From DATFGK01 sp046712825 (lineage in GTDB: Bacteria > Actinomycetota > AC-67), in the NCBI GenBank assembly GCA_046712825.1, contig JBKKCR010000133.1, positions 1 through 6,158 on the forward strand: a stretch of DNA of 6,158 bases, read 5' to 3'. Below the pieces are notes generated by a model, which was not told the DNA's origin, made no database searches, and was given only the letters and a program-made list of their open reading frames with translations. This document shows positions 1 to 5,501 of the stretch, in pieces (the first letter of the stretch is position 1; each line of letters begins with the position of its first letter). Position numbers and translations under genes: made by a program.

Positions 1-383
1 TCGGTCAGCCCGAAGCAGCCGCGCACCTTCCCCTGCGCGATCTGCGGGAGCCACTCCTTCTTCTGCTCCTCCGACCCGTTGTAATAGATCATCTCGCCGG
101 CGAAGAACGCGGGGAGGATGAAGATCGACGCGACGGCGGCGCTGCCGTAGCAGACCTCTTCCATCGCGATGACGAACTCCATGACGCCGCCGCCGGTGCC
201 GCCGTACTCCTCGGGGAACGGCAGGCCGAGCAGGCCCGTCTCGACGACCTTGTCGACGAGCTCGAACGGGTAGCGCCCCTCGTCGTCGAGCCGGCGGTCC
301 AGGTCGGGCGCGCACTCGCGCTTGATGAAGTCGCGGAGCATCTCGCGGAAGGCTTCTTGCTCGGGAGTGAACGTGAAGTCCAT
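1..383 (-). CDS. Acyl-CoA dehydrogenase, N-terminal part (3' end cut by window edge)
   Basis: FAD-dependent acyl-CoA dehydrogenase, which would introduce the alpha-beta double bond into an acyl-CoA and pass electrons to electron-transfer flavoprotein; cytoplasmic. The 127 complete codons visible cover the N-terminal helical domain. They begin MDFTFTPEQEAFREMLRDF, carry the family's FPEEYGGTGGG turn at about residues 55-66, the 'GSEEQKKEWLPQIAQGK' helix at 103-119, and stop at FGLT just before the expected E-P-x-x-G-S-D flavin-contact motif, which lies outside the window. The ATG is supported by GAAGGG six bases upstream. It is the last visible gene of a leftward operon, two bases after the DUF35 stop codon. 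Association with a DUF35 protein and a thiolase-like protein suggests catabolism of a branched or polycyclic acyl-CoA, but the substrate cannot be read from this part. Family assignment is secure; substrate is unknown. Confidence 0.93.
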   Translation of the reverse strand, partial: MDFTFTPEQEAFREMLRDFIKRECAPDLDRRLDDEGRYPFELVDKVVETGLLGLPFPEEYGGTGGGVMEFVIAMEEVCYGSAAVASIFILPAFFAGEMIYYNGSEEQKKEWLPQIAQGKVRGCFGLT

Positions 384-385
384 GA

Positions 386-829
386 CTAACCCTTCGCCGG
401 GCGGAACTTCGGGAGTCGCAGCTTGGTATGGAACGCGTCTTCCATCTCGTTGTCGAACCAGAGCTCGACCGGCATGCCGATCCGGACGTCCTCGACCGGG
501 CAGTCGGTGACGTTGGAGGTCATGATCGGGCCCTCATCGAGCTCGATGTCTGCGATGACGTACGGCACCTGCGCGGAGAAGTTCGGGTGGATCGCTTGGC
601 GGACGACGGTGAACGAGAACACGCGCCCGCGGCCCGACGCGACGATCGAGCCGAGGTCCTGCGACAGGCATCGCGTGCAGCAGGGCCCCCAGGGCATCTG
701 CACGTTGCCGCACTCGTTGCACGACTGCACGCGGAGCTCCTCGGCCAGCGTGCCTTCCCAGTAGCCGCGCGTCTCCTCGACGACGATCGGCGCGGCGCCG
801 GCGACGAGCTCGGTCAGCGTGTGCGGCAT
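386..829 (-). CDS. DUF35 zinc-ribbon/OB-fold acyl-CoA-binding protein
   Basis: A 147-residue protein of the DUF35 type: an N-terminal rubredoxin-like zinc ribbon followed by an OB fold. The ribbon is C37-x2-C40-x10-C51-x2-C54, with an extra Cys at 50. The OB fold runs from about residue 60 to 137 and shows the usual 'RGRVFSFTVVRQAIHPNF' and 'VPYVIADIELDEG' strands, then 'IGMPVELWFD'. Such proteins are obligate partners of non-canonical thiolases; ChsH2's DUF35 domain with Ltp2 in steroid degradation is the best-known case. The neighbouring thiolase gene ends in the same five bases (TGATG, one shared base), so translation is almost certainly coupled and the two proteins probably form a complex. 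The ATG is chosen by this overlap and by AAAGGGG seven bases upstream. The same frame stays open far upstream on this strand, but that part is the antisense shadow of other genes. Function as a partner subunit is inferred; the fold is clear. Confidence 0.93.
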   Translation of the reverse strand: MPHTLTELVAGAAPIVVEETRGYWEGTLAEELRVQSCNECGNVQMPWGPCCTRCLSQDLGSIVASGRGRVFSFTVVRQAIHPNFSAQVPYVIADIELDEGPIMTSNVTDCPVEDVRIGMPVELWFDNEMEDAFHTKLRLPKFRPAKG

Positions 830-1989
830 CAGGCGGCCCCTTTCGTGAGGAGCAGCGTGGCGTGCGCGGCGTGGAAGCCGCCCTGGCCGGCGACGATGCA
901 GACCTCGGCGTCGGCCACCTGCGACGTCGACTCGCCGCGGATCTGGCGCACGCCTTCGGCCAGCACGTTCCACCCGACGAGGTTCGCCTCGGAGAGCATC
1001 CCGCCGCTCGTGTTCGACGGCAGCGCGCCGTCGAGCTTCAGATTCCCCTCGAGCGCGAACGGGCCCGCCTCGCCGCGCTTGCAGAATCCATAATCCTCCA
1101 TCGTGATCAGCACGGTGGAGGTGAAGCAGTCGTAGAACTGCGCGACGTCCACGTCCTCGGGCTCGAGCCCGGCCATGCGGTACGCGGTCTGCGCGGAGCG
1201 GGCACCGGGGTAGCTCGTGTAGTGGTCGGGGTCCGACAGACCTTGCAGGTTCGCGGCGACGCCGGCGCCGGTGATGACGGCGGGTGGCTTGGCGAGGTCC
1301 CGCGCCCGCTCGCTGCTCGTCACGACGACCGCGACCGCGCCGTCCGACGCGCCGATCGTGCAGTCGAGGACGCGCAGAGGCTCCGAGACGTAACGGTTCT
1401 CGAGGTACTGCTCGATCGTCAGCGGATCGCGGTAGGTCGCGCCGGGGTTGCGCGAGGCGTGATCCCGGAACGCCACGGCGACCGATCCGAGCATCTCCTC
1501 GGTGACGCCGAACTCGTCCATGTACCGCCTCGCTGCGCGCGCCTCCATGATCGGGCCGCCGGCGAGCCCGTACGCGATGTCGTCCGACGGAGCCTGGCCG
1601 CGGCCCATCTGGGCCCGGCCGAACAGCATCGGCATGCCGGTCTTGGCGTTCTCGCCGTACACGCAGACCGCGACCTCGCAGAAGCCGGCCTCGACGGCCA
1701 ACGCGGCCTCGGCGACGAGCGCAACGGCGGTCGCGCCGCCGATGAACTTCTGAGACAGGTAGTTGGTGCGCAGGCCGAGCTTCCCGCCGAGCTGCTCCGC
1801 GTGGAGAAGGAGCGGCTCGGACAACGGCGGGGCGGTCAGCAAGCCGTCGATGTCCGCCTTGGTCAAGCCGGCGTCGTCGATCGCGCGCTTCACGGCTTCG
1901 GTCTGGAGACTCCACGCGCTGCGGCCCGGCAGCTTCCCGAACGCCGTGGCGCCGACCCCTGCGATCGCGGTCTTCCCCGAGATGCCCAT
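829..1989 (-). CDS. Thiolase-superfamily protein (SCP2/Ltp2-like), canonical active site replaced
   Basis: A 386-residue thiolase-fold protein, normal length for the SCP2-thiolase/Ltp2-like group. It opens with 'TAIAGVGATAFGKLPGRS' and ends in the conserved 'CIVAGQGGFHAAHATLLL' segment. Canonical thiolase residues are mostly missing. There is no cysteine before residue 104, and the usual nucleophile region reads FIGGATAVAL (82-91). The NEAF motif is replaced by Y286-D-C-F-T. The GHP histidine position is N336 within 'NTSGGMLSEANLVGWN'. A cysteine at 364 may correspond to the C-terminal CxG cysteine. Conventional thiolytic cleavage is therefore unlikely; a retro-aldol or other C-C lyase role with the downstream DUF35 subunit, as in Ltp2-ChsH2, is more plausible but inferred. 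It is the first gene of the leftward operon. The ATG is preceded by only a weak GACGGG, and a predicted promoter lies ten bases upstream, suggesting an almost leaderless message. An ordinary annotation would be acetyl-CoA acetyltransferase or lipid-transfer protein. Confidence 0.92.
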   Translation of the reverse strand: MGISGKTAIAGVGATAFGKLPGRSAWSLQTEAVKRAIDDAGLTKADIDGLLTAPPLSEPLLLHAEQLGGKLGLRTNYLSQKFIGGATAVALVAEAALAVEAGFCEVAVCVYGENAKTGMPMLFGRAQMGRGQAPSDDIAYGLAGGPIMEARAARRYMDEFGVTEEMLGSVAVAFRDHASRNPGATYRDPLTIEQYLENRYVSEPLRVLDCTIGASDGAVAVVVTSSERARDLAKPPAVITGAGVAANLQGLSDPDHYTSYPGARSAQTAYRMAGLEPEDVDVAQFYDCFTSTVLITMEDYGFCKRGEAGPFALEGNLKLDGALPSNTSGGMLSEANLVGWNVLAEGVRQIRGESTSQVADAEVCIVAGQGGFHAAHATLLLTKGAA

Positions 1990-1999
1990 CCCGTCGGAA

Positions 2000-2029
2000 A
2001 GTGTAGGTCCCCACTGACCCGCGTGTCAG
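2000..2029 (-). promoter_or_regulatory. Promoter of the thiolase-DUF35-acyl-CoA dehydrogenase operon
   Basis: On the minus strand a -35 box CTGACA (2024-2029, five of six matches to TTGACA), an 18-base spacer and a -10 box TACACT (2000-2005, four of six matches to TATAAT) point at the thiolase gene. The -10 ends ten bases before the ATG, so the start of transcription would fall about three to four bases before the start codon. That gives a nearly leaderless transcript, which fits the lack of a good ribosome-binding site. Predicted by eye only. Confidence 0.5.
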
Positions 2030-2030
2030 T
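2013..2030. promoter_or_regulatory. 18-bp palindrome, probable repressor operator
   Basis: The sequence ACTGACcCGCGtGTCAGT is a perfect inverted repeat apart from one mismatched pair in the middle part. It overlaps the -35 box and the spacer of the leftward promoter and lies about 70 bases before the rightward operon. Size and symmetry suit a dimeric helix-turn-helix regulator such as a TetR-family repressor responding to an acyl-CoA, which is common for operons of this kind. No regulator gene is present in the window, so the protein that binds is unknown. Confidence 0.5.
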
Positions 2031-2041
2031 TGGTTGTCCGT

Positions 2042-2071
2042 TTGATGCTCCGCAGGTCCCCGGGTCACGAT
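2042..2071 (+). promoter_or_regulatory. Weak promoter candidate for the rightward operon
   Basis: TTGATG (2042-2047, four of six matches to the -35 consensus) is followed after 18 bases by CACGAT (2066-2071, only three of six matches to the -10 consensus). Transcription from here would give a leader of about 20 bases that contains the strong GAGGAGG site. The same stretch holds the palindrome TGGGCCCA (2071-2078) and a TCACG/CGTGA inverted repeat (2065-2069 and 2082-2086), so a regulator may act here instead. Weak evidence. Confidence 0.2.
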
Positions 2072-2084
2072 GGGCCCACGACGT

Positions 2085-2091
2085 GAGGAGG
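2085..2091 (+). promoter_or_regulatory. Strong ribosome-binding site of the four-cysteine protein gene
   Basis: GAGGAGG lies seven bases before the ATG at 2099 and fixes that start. It contrasts with the divergent thiolase gene, which seems to be translated from a nearly leaderless message. The same GAGGAGG heptamer precedes the PhoX-like gene of this operon. Confidence 0.75.
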
Positions 2092-2098
2092 CCGGTGG

Positions 2099-2749
2099 AT
2101 GGACCAGCGCAGGCTCGAGACCCCGACGCGCACGCTTATAGAGGACGCCATCGACCGCGGAGACGCCGCGGGCGCGAAGAAGCTCCTCGGGTCCATGATC
2201 GGCGACTGGGAGCGCAACAAGGATTACTCGATCAACTGGATCACCTCGCTCCTGTCCTTCATCGGGCGCCGCATGGGCGAGCCCGCCGTCGAAGAGGCGC
2301 TGCGCGACTTCGGCGACCGCTACCTGCGTGAGCGCCGGGGCGGCTACGCGGCGGTGGAGCCGAGCACGCGGCTCGAGGGGCTGGTGCGAGCCATGAAAGC
2401 GAACGGGGCCGACGTGGAGTTGTCTGAGGACGGGGAGAAGTGGGTGGCCTCGTTCCGCTGCGGGTCCGGCGGGAAGCTCATCGACGACGGCGCCTACGCC
2501 GCGCCTCGTGACTACCTCACGCTGCACGGTCCGACGCCGGTCACGTTCGGCAGAGCAACGCTTCCGGTCTATTGCGCGCACTGCTCGGTCAACAACGAGA
2601 TCGAGCCCATCGAGTCCACGGGCGTGCCGGTCACGATCGAGTTCCCGCCGGAGCGGCCCGGCGAGCGGTGCGTCCATCACGTCTACAAAGATCCGGCGTC
2701 GATCCCGCTCGAGATCTACCGGCGTATCGGGAAGGAAAGGCTCCCCTGA
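2099..2749 (+). CDS. Conserved-looking protein of unknown function with four possible metal-binding cysteines
   Basis: A 216-residue soluble protein that I do not recognise. It has no signal peptide or membrane segment. Residues 1-105 are mainly helical and charged, with 'NKDYSINWITSLLSFIGRR' (40-58) and 'DFGDRYLRERRGGYAAVE' (70-87). The C-terminal half looks like an alpha/beta pocket built round cysteines: FRCGSGG (C121), YCAHC (C159 and C162), and ERCVHHVY (C191, H193, H194). The set C121, C159, C162 and C191, or a mix with the histidines, could bind zinc or another metal. The end 'SIPLEIYRRIGKERLP' reads like a natural C-terminus. The gene is first in the rightward operon with a strong ribosome-binding site, and its TGA overlaps the methyltransferase ATG by one base, so the two are translationally coupled and probably act together. 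Possibilities include a hydrolase or a small-molecule-binding protein related to the L-2-amino-thiazoline-4-carboxylic acid hydrolase-like group, but that link is a guess. Confidence 0.85.
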   Translation: MDQRRLETPTRTLIEDAIDRGDAAGAKKLLGSMIGDWERNKDYSINWITSLLSFIGRRMGEPAVEEALRDFGDRYLRERRGGYAAVEPSTRLEGLVRAMKANGADVELSEDGEKWVASFRCGSGGKLIDDGAYAAPRDYLTLHGPTPVTFGRATLPVYCAHCSVNNEIEPIESTGVPVTIEFPPERPGERCVHHVYKDPASIPLEIYRRIGKERLP

Positions 2750-3546
2750 TGGACGCCGTCCGCCAGCTCGCAGACGCGTACAGCGCGCGGGCGTGCGACT
2801 ACGCGGATCTTTGGGCTCCCGTGTTGCGGCCGATGGGTCGGCAGCTGCTCGAGCGGCTGCAGCCGGGCGATGCTCGAACCTTCCTCGACCTCGGCACCGG
2901 GACGGGGACCCTCCTCGCAGAAATCGCAGCACTCGCTCCGCGCGCGCGGATCGTTGCGATCGACCGCTCCGAGGGCATGATCCGGATGGCTCGCGATCCC
3001 GCGATGTTCGCCGTGATGGACGCCCAGGCGATCGCCCTTGCGCCGGCGTCGGTCGACGCGGCCGTCATGGCCTTCGTCATCTTCACCGTCCCCGACCCCG
3101 CGGGCGTGCTCGCCGAAGCCCATCGCGTTCTTCGGCCGGGGGCCCGATTCGGGGTGGCGACATGGGGCGACGAGCCGGAGGTGATCGCCGACGGGGTGTG
3201 GAAAGAAGAGCTCGACGCGGCCGGTGCCCCACCGGACCCCGGATCGCCGCTCAACCGGCGCGACCTCTCCAACACGACCGAGAAGCTCGCCGGACTTTTT
3301 CGCGACGCAGGCTTCGAAGCGGTCGAGACCTGGACCGACCGGCTCGACCTCATCTGGCCGGTCGACGACTACTTCCGTTTCATGGGCGGTGGGCCGGTGC
3401 GGCGACGGCTCGACCGGCTCGAGCCCGAGCGACAGACTGAGACCCTGCGTCGCATCCGGGACCGGCTCGACGCGCTGACCGCCGAGGACTTCGCGGAACG
3501 CTCGGAGGTCGTCTACGCGATCGGTCGCCGCCCAGAGGAGGCCTGA
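2749..3546 (+). CDS. Class I SAM-dependent methyltransferase (UbiE/Methyltransf_11 type)
   Basis: A 265-residue cytoplasmic methyltransferase that transfers a methyl group from S-adenosylmethionine to an unknown, probably small, acceptor. Motif I is FLDLGTGTGTLLAEI (45-59), the acidic residue contacting the ribose is D72 in IVAIDRSEGM, D91-A-Q lies at the adenine-binding position, and 'SVDAAVMAFVIFTVPDP' (101-117) followed by 'VLAEAHRVLRPGARF' (120-134) gives motifs II and III. The C-terminal 130 residues form the variable substrate-binding part with 'WPVDDYFRFMGGG' (203-215). The start is the ATG overlapping the previous stop (TGATG), preceded by AAGGAAAGG. A longer open frame upstream lies inside the preceding gene and is not used. 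The acceptor cannot be read from the sequence; coupling with the four-cysteine protein suggests the two share a substrate. The family is secure, the substrate is unknown. Confidence 0.92.
   Translation: MDAVRQLADAYSARACDYADLWAPVLRPMGRQLLERLQPGDARTFLDLGTGTGTLLAEIAALAPRARIVAIDRSEGMIRMARDPAMFAVMDAQAIALAPASVDAAVMAFVIFTVPDPAGVLAEAHRVLRPGARFGVATWGDEPEVIADGVWKEELDAAGAPPDPGSPLNRRDLSNTTEKLAGLFRDAGFEAVETWTDRLDLIWPVDDYFRFMGGGPVRRRLDRLEPERQTETLRRIRDRLDALTAEDFAERSEVVYAIGRRPEEA
3535..3541 (+). promoter_or_regulatory. Ribosome-binding site fixing the GTG start of the PhoX-like gene
   Basis: GAGGAGG sits inside the last codons of the methyltransferase gene, ten bases before the GTG at 3552. It supports this GTG, which places the Tat twin-arginine motif at residues 5 and 6. 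Confidence 0.65.
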
Positions 3547-3551
3547 GCGGC

Positions 3552-4955
3552 GTGCGCGTCGGCCGGCGCGATTTCCTTCGGAGCGGACTGATCGCCACCG
3601 GAGCGGCGATCGCCGGCCCGTCCATCTGGCGCGCGGCCCTGGCCGCGCCGGCCCAGCCGGGCCCCGGACCGTACGGCGATCTGAAGGAGCCGGATGAAAA
3701 CGGGATCATGCTTCCCGAAGGATTCACTTCGCGCCTGATCGCGCTGAGCCGGCAAAGGGTCGCCCATACCCCATACGCCTGGCACGACTACCCCGACGGC
3801 GGCGCAACCTATCCGACCGATCAAGGCGGATGGATCTACGTCTCCAACAGCGAGGTGACCGACACGGGCGGCGCCGGCGCGGTTCGCTTCGACAGCCTTG
3901 GAAACATCGTGGATGCATACCCCATCCTCGAGGGAACCTCCCGCAACTGCGCGGGCGGCCCCACGCCGTGGGGCACGTGGCTTTCGTGTGAAGAGACCGC
4001 GAGAGGCCGGGTCTGGGAGTGCGACCCCACCGGGAAGCGGGCACCGATCCTGCTTTCCAAGCTCGGAACGTTCACCCATGAGGCAGCCGCGGTCGATCCC
4101 GACGGGCGGCGCGTGTACCTCACGGAAGACCGCGACGACGGGGGCTTCTATCGGTTCACGCCCAGGAACTACCCGAACCTCGCCGCCGGCGTGCTCGAGA
4201 TCGCTCGTGTGGAGGACATCGCGCGCGTGCACGCGGGGGCCGCCAGCGCCGTGACCTGGCGTCCGATCCCGGATCCCGAATACTTCAACGCCGAGCCCAC
4301 GCGGCGGCAGGTCGGTGAGCGCACGCCCTTCAACGGCGGCGAGGGGTGCTGGTTCGACTCGGGCGTCGTTTACTTCACCACCAAAGGCGACGATCGCGTG
4401 TGGTCCTACCGCACTGCCGACGGGACCATCGAGCTCTTGTACGACGGCACGAGTACACAGCGGATCCTCACGGGGGTCGACAACGTGTATGTGGCGCCGC
4501 GGTCGGGTGACGTGTTCGTAGCGGAGGACGGCGGCGACCTCGACATAGTCATGATCACGCGCGAGCGTCGGGTCGCCCGGTTGCTCAAGCTGGCGGGAAC
4601 GGTTCACGAAGGTTCGGAGCTCACCGGCCCGGCGCTCAGCCCGGCAGGAGATCGCTTCTACTTCAGCTCCCAGCGTAGTTTCGGAAAGGGAGCCACCTAC
4701 GAGGTGACGGGACCTTTCCGAACGGACCGCGCCGCGATTCCGAGCGTGACGCCGACCGCCTCATCCGGGCCGTCCACGACGCCGTCGGTCGTGGCCGGCT
4801 CCTCGCTCTTACCCGCGCCCGCTTCGCCGGTGAGGTCGTCCGACAATGACGCCGGGAAGGTCGTATTTTCCGGTGCGCTGGCGCTCGGCGGCGCGGTCGC
4901 CGCGGTCGCCGGCGCGAAGCGCCTGCGGAGTCGACGCAAACCCGAGCGACGCTAG
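3552..4955 (+). CDS. Tat-exported PhoX/DUF839-family phosphatase-like protein, C-terminally membrane-anchored
   Basis: A 467-residue member of the PhoX (DUF839) family, beta-propeller enzymes that in characterised cases are calcium- and iron-dependent alkaline phosphatases acting outside the cytoplasm. A Tat signal starts the protein (R5-R-D-F-L-R, then a hydrophobic stretch to about 31, with cleavage likely at ALA-AP). Family motifs follow in order: 'NCAGGPTPWGTWLSCEE' (132-148), 'GTFTHEAAAVDPDG' (172-185), 'VYLTEDRDDGGFYRFTP' (188-204), 'FNGGEGCWF' (260-268), 'VYFTTKGDDRVWSY' (273-286) and VFVAEDGGDLD (321-331). C133, E147, E148, H176, E177, E192 and E264 are candidates for the metal cluster. 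A Ser/Thr/Pro-rich stalk (about 395-430) leads to a transmembrane segment (437-455) and the basic tail KRLRSRRKPERR, so the protein should sit on the outer face of the membrane. It starts with GTG five bases after the methyltransferase stop. No Pho box was seen, and phosphatase activity is inferred from the family. Confidence 0.93.
   Translation: MRVGRRDFLRSGLIATGAAIAGPSIWRAALAAPAQPGPGPYGDLKEPDENGIMLPEGFTSRLIALSRQRVAHTPYAWHDYPDGGATYPTDQGGWIYVSNSEVTDTGGAGAVRFDSLGNIVDAYPILEGTSRNCAGGPTPWGTWLSCEETARGRVWECDPTGKRAPILLSKLGTFTHEAAAVDPDGRRVYLTEDRDDGGFYRFTPRNYPNLAAGVLEIARVEDIARVHAGAASAVTWRPIPDPEYFNAEPTRRQVGERTPFNGGEGCWFDSGVVYFTTKGDDRVWSYRTADGTIELLYDGTSTQRILTGVDNVYVAPRSGDVFVAEDGGDLDIVMITRERRVARLLKLAGTVHEGSELTGPALSPAGDRFYFSSQRSFGKGATYEVTGPFRTDRAAIPSVTPTASSGPSTTPSVVAGSSLLPAPASPVRSSDNDAGKVVFSGALALGGAVAAVAGAKRLRSRRKPERR
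4952..4955. other. CTAG shared by two convergent stop codons
   Basis: The PhoX-like gene ends in TAG at 4953-4955 and the opposite-strand secreted-protein gene ends in TAG at 4954-4952. Both are read from the four-base palindrome CTAG, so there is no intergenic space, and any transcription terminator for either gene must lie within the other gene. CTAG is rare in many high-GC genomes. The next bases form the palindrome GGCCGGCC (4955-4962). Confidence 0.9.
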
Positions 4956-5455
4956 GCCGGCCCCCAGCTCGTTTCGTCGGCGCCCCAGCCGCGCATCCCG
5001 GCGCGAACCTTCGGGCACTTCGCGTCCGTCGCCGCGCGGGCGTACCAGAGGCCCGCGTCCTGCTCCGTCGTGACGAGCGCGAGGCATAGGGAGGCACCGT
5101 CGGGCAGCGGTGCTCGCAGAACAACGACGAGGCTTTCCCCGAACTCCTCCGCGGGGACCTGGACGATCACGGCGGTGCCCCACGCGATGCTCGGATCGAG
5201 CGAGCGAAGGACCTCGAGCTCTCCCCCGGAGCCGGCGGCGAACCAAAGGTTGTCTACGTAGTAGACCTGCTGAGCCTCGAGAGCGTCGACGATCACGGCC
5301 CGCGCAAGCTCACCCGGTGTCCCTGGTGTCGGCGAACTCGTCGTGGTGGGCGACGCCTGCGGGTTCAGCCCGGTCACGTCCCCCGCGGGCCCGAGCAACG
5401 CCAGAGCCACCAGAGGGCCGAGGAGGAAACGGCGTTGCAGCTCGGCGGCGTCCAC
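4952..5455 (-). CDS. Small secreted protein with a pilin-head-like domain
   Basis: A 167-residue exported protein of unknown function. The GTG start gives a plausible signal peptide: two arginines at 8-9, then FLLGPLVALALLG, with cleavage near residue 25-35. A Ser/Thr/Pro linker follows (35-48). The rest begins with a helix, ELARAVIVDALEAQQVYYVDN (49-69), continues with beta-strands such as TAVIVQVP and SLVVVLRAPLPDG, and carries two cysteines (C124 in ASLCLAL and C147 in DAKCP) that could form a disulphide. This order (helix with a YY-x-D-N turn, strands, 'glwY', late Cys) resembles the globular head of type IV pilin-like proteins, but the G-F-T-L-x-E prepilin start is absent. No lipobox cysteine is visible. 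Only a weak GGCGG precedes the start, so the start is moderately sure. It lies 46 bases after the isomerase-like gene and may be co-transcribed with it. The pilin comparison is my inference from pattern, not an alignment. Confidence 0.75.
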   Translation of the reverse strand: MDAAELQRRFLLGPLVALALLGPAGDVTGLNPQASPTTTSSPTPGTPGELARAVIVDALEAQQVYYVDNLWFAAGSGGELEVLRSLDPSIAWGTAVIVQVPAEEFGESLVVVLRAPLPDGASLCLALVTTEQDAGLWYARAATDAKCPKVRAGMRGWGADETSWGPA

Positions 5456-5483
5456 GCCGCCAAGGATAGCCCGCGCGTGCGGC

Positions 5484-5499
5484 CCGGCCGAGAGGCCGG
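5484..5499. other. GC-rich hairpin between the isomerase-like and secreted-protein genes
   Basis: CCGGCC-GAGA-GGCCGG is a perfect six-base-pair stem with a four-base loop, lying between the stop codon at 5502 and the GTG at 5455. Read on the minus strand the loop is TCTC and no run of T follows, so it is not a standard intrinsic terminator. It could be a processing or stability element between the two cistrons, or chance in GC-rich DNA. Confidence 0.35.
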
Positions 5500-5501
5500 A
5501 G

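Noticed and set aside
2065..2086. TCACG/CGTGA inverted repeat around TGGGCCCA before the gene at 2099
   Set aside because: The two arms are not centred on the inner palindrome (one base on one side, three on the other) and the arms are only five bases, so it may be chance; noted under the weak promoter candidate but not called as an operator.
862..2331. A 489-codon open frame on the plus strand
   Set aside because: It lies antisense to the thiolase and then out of frame with the gene at 2099; the Arg/His/Ala-rich composition with no motifs is typical of shadow frames in GC-rich DNA.
2572..2748. A 59-residue N-terminal extension of the methyltransferase
   Set aside because: It is out-of-frame sequence inside the preceding gene and unlike any methyltransferase N-terminus; the ATG at 2749 with AAGGAAAGG upstream and the TGATG overlap is the better start.
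386..2932. An 848-codon open frame on the minus strand
   Set aside because: Only its last 147 codons are the real DUF35 gene. The rest is arginine-rich shadow sequence running antisense to the four-cysteine protein gene and out of frame across the thiolase gene; the overlap TGATG and the ribosome-binding site fix the real start at 829.
3513..4607. A 364-codon open frame on the minus strand opposite the PhoX-like gene
   Set aside because: The plus strand here encodes a complete series of PhoX family motifs; the opposite frame shows no recognisable domain and is explained by codon bias.
4806..4826. LPAPA in the stalk of the PhoX-like protein as a sortase signal
   Set aside because: It lacks the Thr-Gly needed for an LPXTG or LAXTG sorting motif; a simple transmembrane anchor explains the C-terminus.
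4930..4990. Intrinsic terminator between the convergent genes
   Set aside because: The GGCCGGCC palindrome has no room for a loop and no T run follows on either strand.
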